In this document: positions 1-4,742 of the stretch, piece by piece | Position numbering within the stretch: position 1 is the first letter of the stretch | Layout: the number at the start of each line of letters is the position of its first letter | DNA from: an uncultured Rhodoplanes sp. | GTDB lineage: Bacteria; Pseudomonadota; Alphaproteobacteria; Rhizobiales; Xanthobacteraceae | Direction of reading: 5' to 3' | Assembly (NCBI GenBank): GCA_936924235.1 | Contig: CAKZHN010000113.1 | Coordinates: forward strand, 1 to 6,165 | Length of the DNA: 6,165 nucleotides | Notes under the pieces: generated by a model | What the model was told of the DNA's origin: nothing | The model's database searches: none | The model's input: the letters and a program-made list of their open reading frames with translations, nothing else | Made by a program: the position numbers and the translations under genes

Positions 1-121
1 TGGTGACGCGGGCCTGCTCGACCAGCCAGAAGTTGAAGGTGACGATGGCGATGAGGGCCCCGACCCCGACCAGGATGGCGAGGATTGTCGAGCGGATAAA
101 CGCGATTTTTGTGATTGGCAT
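1..121 (-). CDS. N-terminus of a membrane-anchored protein, possibly a sensor kinase or cyclase (partial)
   Basis: Reading the minus strand from an ATG at 121-119 gives 40 open codons that run off the left edge. The protein starts MPITKIAFIRST, followed by a hydrophobic stretch at about residues 13-33 (rich in I, L, V, G, A) and then a polar segment (WLVEQARVT). A short positively charged N-terminus, one membrane segment and then a helix-like polar stretch is the usual start of bacterial sensor histidine kinases, diguanylate cyclases or chemoreceptors. The polar segment resembles the beginning of CHASE3-type sensor domains, but this is only an impression from a few residues. No strong ribosome binding site precedes the ATG. 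It is transcribed away from the small gene at 263. The catalytic part lies outside the window, so the function cannot be fixed. Confidence 0.6.
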   Translation of the reverse strand, partial: MPITKIAFIRSTILAILVGVGALIAIVTFNFWLVEQARVT

Positions 122-140
122 ACAGGTTCTACGGTCGCGG

Positions 141-212
141 CCAGCTATATAGGAGGGTAGGGCTGGAATACACACCTGTCTGCGCGGGGCAGTCCCGCGG
201 GGTTCAGCCCCG
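141..212. other. Divergent intergenic region with two short inverted repeats
   Basis: The 141 bases between the leftward gene and the small rightward gene should hold promoters for both. Visible are an AT-rich palindrome CTATATAG at 145-152, which could be part of a -10 element for the leftward gene, flanked by CCAGC (141-145) and GCTGG (162-166). A GC-rich hairpin lies at 198-212, with CGGGG pairing CCCCG around a five-base loop. Neither hairpin is followed by a T run, so neither looks like an intrinsic terminator. No complete -35/-10 pair stands out on either strand. Confidence 0.3.
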
Positions 213-262
213 GGCGAGACTCAGCTAAGCCAATGTGGTGCCTGCATCTTTTGACATAGCGG

Positions 263-460
263 GTGGGAGCGGTGGGCGATCCCGAAGAGCACGAGGTCTA
301 CTTCGAGTTCATCAAAGTCGGCAACGCCGTCAAGGTGACGGCGATTGACAGCGTGACCGGCATCGAGGTGTCGACCATGGGGCCGGCCAACGCCGCGCAG
401 TCCGACTTGAAACAATTGGCGCTGCGCAAGCTCGAGGCTCGCCTCAAGCGCGAAAGTTAA
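263..460 (+). CDS. Small conserved protein, DUF6898-like, function unknown
   Basis: This gene encodes 65 residues with strongly G/C-biased third codon positions, as expected for a real gene here. The core (residues 10-50) reads as beta strands: EVYFEFIKVGNAVKVTAID, then a TGIEVS turn and a GPANAAQ motif, ending in a basic helix (LKQLALRKLEARLKRE). I recall this pattern from the short alphaproteobacterial family DUF6898; no role is known to me. There is no signal peptide or membrane segment, so it should be cytoplasmic. The start is uncertain. An in-frame TAG at 257-259 rules out any start further upstream, leaving GTG at 263 or GTG at 272. The GGAG at 266-269 is too close to the second GTG to be a normal ribosome binding site. 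It appears to be transcribed alone, since the next gene begins 232 bases later. Confidence 0.75.
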   Translation: MGAVGDPEEHEVYFEFIKVGNAVKVTAIDSVTGIEVSTMGPANAAQSDLKQLALRKLEARLKRES

Positions 461-634
461 GCAACGGCTGCAAAACTTGAGGCAACTGCGAAAAATTGCG
501 GTTCCCGATACCGTAACTGCGCGCGCATTGCCGCCTTTAACGCCATATCTCTCACACAAATGGATGGTTAATAGCGTCGACAACTTCACCAGTTGCGGCC
601 AGTAACCATCGGTCACATGCGTTCCCCTAGCGAT

Positions 635-657
635 GACCATGTTGGTCTAGATATGAT
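635..657 (+). promoter_or_regulatory. Possible operator and -10 element upstream of the TauE/SafE permease
   Basis: The gap at 461-692 contains no gene I can support. Its clearest signal is the dyad GACC-ATGTT-GGTC at 635-647, followed five bases later by TATGAT (652-657), a five-of-six match to the sigma-70 -10 hexamer. No good -35 hexamer lies 16-18 bases upstream, which would suit a promoter that needs an activator or one blocked by a repressor at the dyad. An additional GGTCA at 611-615 repeats the half-site. The dyad is short and could occur by chance. Elsewhere in the gap, a weak hairpin (AACTGC pairing GCGGTT) lies near 486-505 and has no T run. Confidence 0.25.
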
Positions 658-692
658 GGCAATAGCGGCGGTTTGGGATTGGGCAATCCATA

Positions 693-1565
693 ATGCTTTC
701 AATTGACACGGCGGTGATTGTTCTCGCCGCGATCGTTTTGTTTGCGGCATTTGTGAACGGCGCACTGGGCTACGGTTTCTCGTCGCTCACCGTGCCGGTC
801 GCGCTCGTCTTCTACACCAATCGCGTGCTCAATCCCGCGATCGTCATGATCGAGGTCGTGGTCAACCTCTATGTGCTGTCGATGAACCTGAAGGCGGTTC
901 CGGCGGTCTGGAGGAGAGTCGTCCCGATCCTGATCGGCCTGCTTCCCGGCATCGCGGCCGGCGCGTTCATTCTCTCGGCGGTGCATCCGGGCTGGATCAA
1001 GTTCGTCACCTATGCGGTGATCCTGCCGTTGATCCTGCTGCAGTGCGCCGGCTGGCGCCGTCCGATTCAATCGTCATGGGCGGTCGGCCTGCCGTTCGGC
1101 ACCGCGCTCGGCGTGCTCTATTCGGTGACCACCATCTCCGGCCCGCCGCTTGCGATCCTGTTCAACAATCAGGGTCTCGTCAAAAACGAATTCCGCGCCG
1201 GCCTTGCGCTGGTGCGCGTGGTCGAGTCCGGCGTGACCGCGATCATGTACTACCACCTCGGCCTGTTCATCTCCGACAGCGTGAACCTGCTGTGGACCAT
1301 CGTTCCCTGCGTGGTGATCGGAATCCCGCTCGGCTCGTTCATGATCCGGCGGCTGGACGCCGACACGTTCCGCCGCATCTGCATGAGCTTCGATGCGTGG
1401 ATCGTGGGCTTCGGCCTGTCGCGGGTGCTGATCGAATTGCACCTGATCGAGAGCCCGTGGGCCTACACCGTCATGGCCGTGACCGTCATGATCGATTGTT
1501 GGCTGCTCTACATGTTCTTCAGCGGACGCAGACCGCATCCCGCGTCGGTGATGCCGGGACATTAG
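693..1565 (+). CDS. TauE/SafE-family membrane permease (sulfite/organosulfonate-exporter type)
   Basis: The 290-residue product is almost entirely hydrophobic, with about eight or nine membrane segments: roughly residues 5-27, 30-42, 48-66, 76-97, 101-120, 129-157, 171-192, 197-218, 233-251 and 257-277 (some may be re-entrant). The conserved family signature occurs once in each half: NGALGYGFSSLTVPVAL (residues 22-38) and SGPPLAILFNNQGLVKNEFRA (149-169), matching the internal duplication known for TauE/SafE proteins. Length fits the family (about 250-300). Family members move sulfite, sulfoacetate, sulfonates or other small organic anions across the inner membrane. No sulfur-metabolism gene lies beside it, so the substrate cannot be deduced. 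The ATG at 693 is the first in-frame start giving a complete first membrane segment, but it lacks a clear ribosome binding site. Long gaps on both sides suggest it is transcribed alone. Confidence 0.88.
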   Translation: MLSIDTAVIVLAAIVLFAAFVNGALGYGFSSLTVPVALVFYTNRVLNPAIVMIEVVVNLYVLSMNLKAVPAVWRRVVPILIGLLPGIAAGAFILSAVHPGWIKFVTYAVILPLILLQCAGWRRPIQSSWAVGLPFGTALGVLYSVTTISGPPLAILFNNQGLVKNEFRAGLALVRVVESGVTAIMYYHLGLFISDSVNLLWTIVPCVVIGIPLGSFMIRRLDADTFRRICMSFDAWIVGFGLSRVLIELHLIESPWAYTVMAVTVMIDCWLLYMFFSGRRPHPASVMPGH

Positions 1566-1661
1566 CGCGGCCCGCAGACGGCGAGTCCGGTTGCCGACAT
1601 AGAGGTTCGCCGGGCTTGGTCCTGAGGTTACCTCTGCGTCCTATCCCCTGCGCTCGATCCC

Positions 1662-1690
1662 TTGAACTTGGGTCGCCGCGCGCCTAGGTT
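1662..1690 (+). promoter_or_regulatory. Weak sigma-70-like promoter candidate for the operon
   Basis: TTGAAC at 1662-1667 and TAGGTT at 1685-1690 are separated by exactly 17 bases. Each matches the consensus hexamers only partly (four and three of six). The site lies 28 bases downstream of the perfect dyad at 1624-1634, an arrangement that would suit activator control. If it is used, the transcript would have a leader of about 240 bases carrying the hairpins at 1744-1777 and 1830-1877. Confidence 0.2.
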
Positions 1691-1743
1691 CGCGCTGGGG
1701 GATACGCAGGCTCCCCTTCAGACGGGTTCTCACGTCCAAGCTC

Positions 1744-1777
1744 TGCGCAACACTCGACGTGTCGAGGCGATTGCGCA
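1744..1777 (+). repeat. Nested inverted repeat in the operon leader
   Basis: The outer arms TGCGCAA (1744-1750) and TTGCGCA (1771-1777) are perfect reverse complements. Inside them the inner arms CTCGAC (1753-1758) and GTCGAG (1761-1766) are also perfect reverse complements around GT. In RNA this would fold as a seven-pair outer stem, a two-by-four internal loop, and an inner stem of five pairs closed by a CGTG loop. As DNA it would be a 34-base dyad able to bind a dimeric regulator. There is no T run after it, so it is not an intrinsic terminator. Confidence 0.55.
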
Positions 1778-1829
1778 TGGACGAAACGGCCCGGCCCAAT
1801 TCCACCCGAAAATTTATGTGCGCGCAGGC

Positions 1830-1877
1830 GCGGCGAATGCTCGCCGCCGCCGTTGTCGGCGCGCGAACTGTTCCGCG
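1830..1877 (+). repeat. Three consecutive hairpins in the operon leader
   Basis: Hairpin one pairs GCGGCGA (1830-1836) with TCGCCGC (1841-1847) around ATGC. Hairpin two follows directly, pairing CGCCG (1848-1852) with CGGCG (1857-1861) around TTGT. Hairpin three begins one base after hairpin two, pairing CGCGAAC (1862-1868) with GTTCCGCG (1870-1877), with one bulged C. Back-to-back stems 60 bases before the ribosome binding site suggest a structured 5' untranslated region, though high GC content makes short stems common. Confidence 0.45.
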
Positions 1878-1937
1878 AGCCTCCTCCGTTTGGGGGATGC
1901 CGATGAGTTCACACGAAACCAAACCGGAGGAAATCCC

Positions 1938-2846
1938 ATGAGAAATCTTTCGCGAAGCGCTGCGCTGGCCGGCGTCCTGGCCCTGATGACGACGGCGGCC
2001 CAGGCGCAGCAGGTCGACTGGGACAAGGTCGATGGCGTATTTGGCCGAAAGCCTGCGGCCGTGGCCGGTGACGTGCACCGCTACGGTTTCGCGCGCTCCG
2101 ATCTCAACGTCACGTTGGATGGCGTGACCATCAAGCCGTCGCTGGCGCTCGGCGGCTGGGTCGCGCTCAAGCCCGCCCATGGCGGCGTGATGGCGATGGG
2201 CGATCTGGTGCTGCTCGAAACCGAGATCACTCCGGTGCTGACCAAGATGATCGAAGGCGGGCTCGAGATCACCGCGATCCACAATCACCTGCTGCGCGCC
2301 AATCCTGCGACGTTCTACATGCACGTCGCCGGTCACGGCGATGCGGTCAAGGTCGCGACCGCGATCCACGACGCGCTCGCGCAGAGCAAGACGCCGCTGG
2401 CGCCAGTGACCACCGGTGGCGCGCCGGCGTCGCCGCCGCCCGCCATTGATCTCGACACCGCCCAGCTCGATCAGATCATCGGCGTCAAAGGCAACGCCAA
2501 TGGCGGCGTCTATCAGTTCGGCGTGCCGCGGCGCGACCCGATCACCGAAGGCGGCATGAAGCTCGAACCCGCGGGCCCGATGGGCGTCGCGACCGGGATC
2601 GGCTTCCAGCCGACCGGCGGCGGCAAGGCCGCGATCACCGGCGACTTCGTGATGATCGGCGAGGAGGTCAATCCGGTGATCAAGGCGCTGCGTGCGGGCG
2701 GCATCGAGATCACGGCGCTGCACAGCCACATGCTGGACGAGCAGCCGCGGCTCTACTTCATGCACTTCTGGGCCAATGACGACGCGATCAAGCTCGCCAA
2801 GGGCCTGCGTGCGGCGATCGACAAGACCGCCAGCAAGACGAACTGA
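1938..2846 (+). CDS. Secreted two-domain DUF1259 protein (LppY/LpqO family)
   Basis: The 302-residue product begins with a classic signal peptide (residues 1-23, ending AQA before QQVDW), so it should be periplasmic. The mature part holds two copies of the DUF1259 fold at about residues 27-150 and 172-297, joined by a proline/alanine-rich linker (153-170). The copies align well: GDLVLLETEITPVL with GDFVMIGEEVNPVI, GGLEITAIHNHLL with GGIEITALHSHML, and FYMH with YFMH. Each carries a histidine set at identical spacing (115, 117, 129 and 262, 264, 276), which looks like a metal or ligand site. The family is named after mycobacterial lipoproteins LppY and LpqO; here there is no lipobox cysteine, so it should be soluble. 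Its biochemical role is unknown to me. The ATG at 1938 is chosen over upstream in-frame starts because it follows GGAGG at 1926-1930 and gives a proper signal peptide. It is the first gene of the operon, with the cupin 17 bases downstream. Confidence 0.9.
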   Translation: MRNLSRSAALAGVLALMTTAAQAQQVDWDKVDGVFGRKPAAVAGDVHRYGFARSDLNVTLDGVTIKPSLALGGWVALKPAHGGVMAMGDLVLLETEITPVLTKMIEGGLEITAIHNHLLRANPATFYMHVAGHGDAVKVATAIHDALAQSKTPLAPVTTGGAPASPPPAIDLDTAQLDQIIGVKGNANGGVYQFGVPRRDPITEGGMKLEPAGPMGVATGIGFQPTGGGKAAITGDFVMIGEEVNPVIKALRAGGIEITALHSHMLDEQPRLYFMHFWANDDAIKLAKGLRAAIDKTASKTN

Positions 2847-2863
2847 ACTGAGAGCGAGAAAGC

Positions 2864-3328
2864 ATGCGCAGGGCATATGTCGGGGCAATGATGGCTTGTG
2901 CGTTGGCCGGCGCGCTGTCGTGGAGCAGCGCGCCGCCATCGCGGGCCGAGAGCAGTCCGGAGTCGATTGTCAGGTTTCCGGACGACGTGGTCTATCATGG
3001 TCTTCCGGGCGCGCCTCAGCACGTCACGCTGATCGGCGATCCGTCGAAGCCCGGGCTCTATGTCGACCGCATCAAGTTCGCGGCCGGCACCAAGGTCATG
3101 CCGCACTGGCATCCGGATGCGGAGCGGACCGTGCTGGTGATGTCCGGCACGTTCTATTTCGCGGTCGGCGAAACCTTCGACGAAACCAGGCTGAAGGCCT
3201 ATCCGGCCGGCACGCTCTATTCGGAGCCACCCGGAACGCCGCACTATGCCTGGGCCAAGGACGGTGACGTCATCCTGCAGGTGACCGCCATCGGTCCGAC
3301 CGGAAACACGCCCGTGAAAGGCCGGTAA
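2864..3328 (+). CDS. Secreted single-domain cupin
   Basis: The 154-residue product has a signal peptide (about residues 1-28, ending SRA) and one cupin barrel. Motif 1 is GTKVMPHWHPDAE followed by RTVLVMSG (residues 75-95), with H81, H83 and E87 as likely metal ligands. Motif 2 is PAGTLYSEPPGTPHYAW (114-130), with H127 as the fourth ligand. All four usual metal-binding residues are present, so it probably binds a divalent metal and could be a dioxygenase, isomerase or binding protein; the cupin fold alone does not tell which. Export to the periplasm is less common for this fold. It starts 17 bases after the DUF1259 gene, behind a GAGAGCGAG purine stretch, and is followed by the small secreted protein after 34 bases. 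Its stop codon lies in the loop of a hairpin at 3320-3333. Confidence 0.9.
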   Translation: MRRAYVGAMMACALAGALSWSSAPPSRAESSPESIVRFPDDVVYHGLPGAPQHVTLIGDPSKPGLYVDRIKFAAGTKVMPHWHPDAERTVLVMSGTFYFAVGETFDETRLKAYPAGTLYSEPPGTPHYAWAKDGDVILQVTAIGPTGNTPVKGR

Positions 3329-3333
3329 CGGCC
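3320..3333 (+). repeat. Hairpin with the cupin stop codon in its loop
   Basis: GGCCG (3320-3324) pairs with CGGCC (3329-3333) around a GTAA tetraloop (3325-3328). GTAA fits the stable GNRA loop class, and its last three bases are the TAA stop codon of the cupin gene. There is no T run, so it is not an intrinsic terminator. It could affect message stability or ribosome release between cistrons. Confidence 0.5.
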
Positions 3334-3362
3334 GGGCAACGAGAACGCGGGGGAGAACGACC

Positions 3363-3692
3363 ATGGTCTGGAGAAGGGCGGCCATCGCCGCTGCTGTTTT
3401 TGCCGCGCTGTTCGCGCCGCGCGCGTTCGCCGACGGCCTCTCGGCCGTCAAGGAATGCGAGGCCGACACCAGCGCGCCGGAGGACTACCAGCGGCTGACG
3501 ATCATGCCGAACGGCGAAAGCCGCGGCAGCGACAGCGCCGCGGCTTTGATCCGGACCGCGAAGCAGAAGGCCAAGGAGGGCAAGGACGCCGAGGCCGTGC
3601 AGTGGGCGGCGCTGTGCCCATTCGAGAAGAACGACCAGGACGCGGTCCGGCGCGACAGCGCCGCGGTGCTGCAATTTCTCAAGCAGAACTAA
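3363..3692 (+). CDS. Small secreted protein with two cysteines, function unknown
   Basis: I do not recognise this 109-residue protein. It has a signal peptide (residues 1-23, ending AFA before DGL) and a mature part of about 86 residues. The mature chain has just two cysteines, C32 near the N-terminus and C85 (in WAALCPFEKND), well placed to form a disulfide in the periplasm. The second half is helical, and a stretch at about 59-84 (AAALIRTAKQKAKEGKDAEAVQWAAL) has the small-residue and glycine spacing of a TPR-like helix pair. This is pattern reading only. A strong purine-rich ribosome binding site (GGGGGAG) precedes the ATG at 3363. It sits 34 bases after the cupin and 15 bases before the ATP-grasp gene, so it belongs to the operon. 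A partner, substrate or binding role within the same system is plausible but unproven. Confidence 0.8.
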   Translation: MVWRRAAIAAAVFAALFAPRAFADGLSAVKECEADTSAPEDYQRLTIMPNGESRGSDSAAALIRTAKQKAKEGKDAEAVQWAALCPFEKNDQDAVRRDSAAVLQFLKQN

Positions 3693-3707
3693 CCGGGGAG
3701 AAGTTTC

Positions 3708-4742
3708 GTGACCAGCACTCGCACGCGGAAGCTCGGCATCCTGTGGCGCGGCGACGAAGCGGCCCGCCGCAGCGCCACGCCGGAGACCAGCCGTTTCAAG
3801 GACGTCTTCGCGGAACTCGCCGATGTCGGCATCGAAGCCGTGCCGGTGGTCTACGAAGACGATGTTGTCGACGACGTGCGCGCAGAGCTCGCCGGGCTCG
3901 ATGGCGTGCTGGTCTGGGTCAACCCGATCCATGAGGGGCGCAACCGCTTAAAGCTCGACGCGCTGCTGCGCGAGGTTGCGACGCGCGGCCTGTGGGTGAG
4001 CACGCACCCCGATGTGACCCTCAAGATGGGCACCAAGGAGGTGCTCCATCGCACCCGCACGATGAGCTGGGGTTGCGACACGGCGCTCTATCGAACCATC
4101 GAGGCGATGCGCGCCGAGCTGCCGGCACGGCTCGCCGCGGGTCCCCGCGTGATCAAGCGCAACCGCGGCAACGGCGGGCAGGGCGTCTGGAAGGTCGAGG
4201 CACTGCCCAACCGGCCGATGGTGCGCGTGCTGGATGCCACCAAGACCGAACCGGAAGAGCTGACGCTGGACGCGTTTCTCGATCGCTGCGCCGGGTATTT
4301 CGAGGATGGCAGCGTGATCGACCAGCCGTTCCAGGCGCGCCTGACCGAAGGTGTGGTGCGCTGCTACATGGCCGGCGACCGCTGCGCCGGCTTCGGCCAC
4401 CAGAAGGTCAAAGCCCTGGTCGACGAGCCCGCCGCGCGCGCCGAGGCCGGATCGCGGCTCTACTGCTCCAGCACCGATCCGCGCTTTCAGCGCCTGCGCC
4501 GGCTGATGGAAGACGAGTGGACGCCGCAGCTGATCGCTCTGCTGGGCATCCCCCGCCATGACTTGCCGATGATCTGGGATGCCGACTTCATGCTCGGCCC
4601 GCCCGGCGCTGACGGCACCGACAGCTACGTGCTGGGCGAGATCAATGTGAGCTCGGTCCACCCGTTTCCGGACGACGCGCCGGCCGCGATCGCGCGTTAC
4701 GCGCTGTCGCGCCTGGGGCTCAAGGTGGAGCAGCGCGCATGA
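3708..4742 (+). CDS. Cj0069-family ATP-grasp-like protein
   Basis: The 344-residue product has no signal peptide or membrane segment, so it is cytoplasmic. I recall this pattern from the Cj0069 family (named after a Campylobacter gene; DUF6815 region), which resembles ATP-grasp enzymes. The N-terminal third is Rossmann-like (KLGILWRGD at 8-16, DGVLVWVNP at 65-73). The central part has STHPDVTLKMGTKEVL (98-113), then VIKRNRGNGGQGVWKVE (148-164), which looks like the ATP-binding lysine and glycine-rich loop. The C-terminal part has IWDADFMLG (289-297) and VLGEINVSS (308-316), with acidic residues and an E-x-N placed like the metal ligands of ATP-grasp proteins. Such enzymes usually join a carboxylate to an amine or thiol using ATP; the substrate here is unknown. 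It starts on GTG at 3708, seven bases after GGGGAG. Its TGA overlaps the ATG of the next gene by four bases (ATGA), implying coupled translation. Confidence 0.8.
   Translation: MTSTRTRKLGILWRGDEAARRSATPETSRFKDVFAELADVGIEAVPVVYEDDVVDDVRAELAGLDGVLVWVNPIHEGRNRLKLDALLREVATRGLWVSTHPDVTLKMGTKEVLHRTRTMSWGCDTALYRTIEAMRAELPARLAAGPRVIKRNRGNGGQGVWKVEALPNRPMVRVLDATKTEPEELTLDAFLDRCAGYFEDGSVIDQPFQARLTEGVVRCYMAGDRCAGFGHQKVKALVDEPAARAEAGSRLYCSSTDPRFQRLRRLMEDEWTPQLIALLGIPRHDLPMIWDADFMLGPPGADGTDSYVLGEINVSSVHPFPDDAPAAIARYALSRLGLKVEQRA

Larger units (their letters stand above)
1566..1937 (+). promoter_or_regulatory. 372-base non-coding region: probable promoter and structured leader of the downstream operon
   Basis: No gene is convincing here. 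An open frame starting at an ATG at 1777 and ending at 1941 has weaker third-position G/C bias than the neighbouring genes. Several ordered elements are visible: a perfect 11-base dyad GAGGT-T-ACCTC at 1624-1634; the octamer AGGTTCGC occurring at both 1603-1610 and 1686-1693; a nested inverted repeat at 1744-1777; and three hairpins in a row at 1830-1877. It ends in a strong ribosome binding site, GGAGG at 1926-1930, seven bases before the DUF1259 start codon. The region separates the permease from a six-gene operon and is the natural place for that operon's promoter. I see no T-rich terminator after the permease. Confidence 0.45.

Noticed and set aside
198..212. GC hairpin as an intrinsic terminator
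   Set aside because: No T run on either strand and no gene ends beside it; both flanking genes start rather than end here.
251..256. Perfect TTGACA as a -35 element for the small gene
   Set aside because: No -10-like hexamer lies 15-19 bases downstream, and that position is already inside the coding region.
1551..1585. Inverted CGGG/CCCG near the permease stop as its terminator
   Set aside because: Only four pairs with a long loop and no T run.
1662..1937. An N-terminal extension of the DUF1259 protein from an in-frame start at 1662
   Set aside because: It would bury the signal peptide at residue 93 behind an arginine-rich tail. The ATG at 1938 follows GGAGG at the right distance.
1777..1941. 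A 54-codon plus-strand frame whose TGA overlaps the DUF1259 ATG (ATGA), considered as a leader peptide
   Set aside because: Third-position G/C is clearly lower than in neighbouring genes, no ribosome binding site precedes the ATG, the ATG lies in a hairpin arm, and the DUF1259 gene has its own strong site.
1641..2939. A 432-codon open frame on the minus strand opposite the DUF1259 gene
   Set aside because: It is a mirror of the G/C-biased third positions of the true gene. Its translation is rich in R, H, D and A with no domain pattern, and the plus-strand gene has a signal peptide, a strong ribosome binding site and family motifs.
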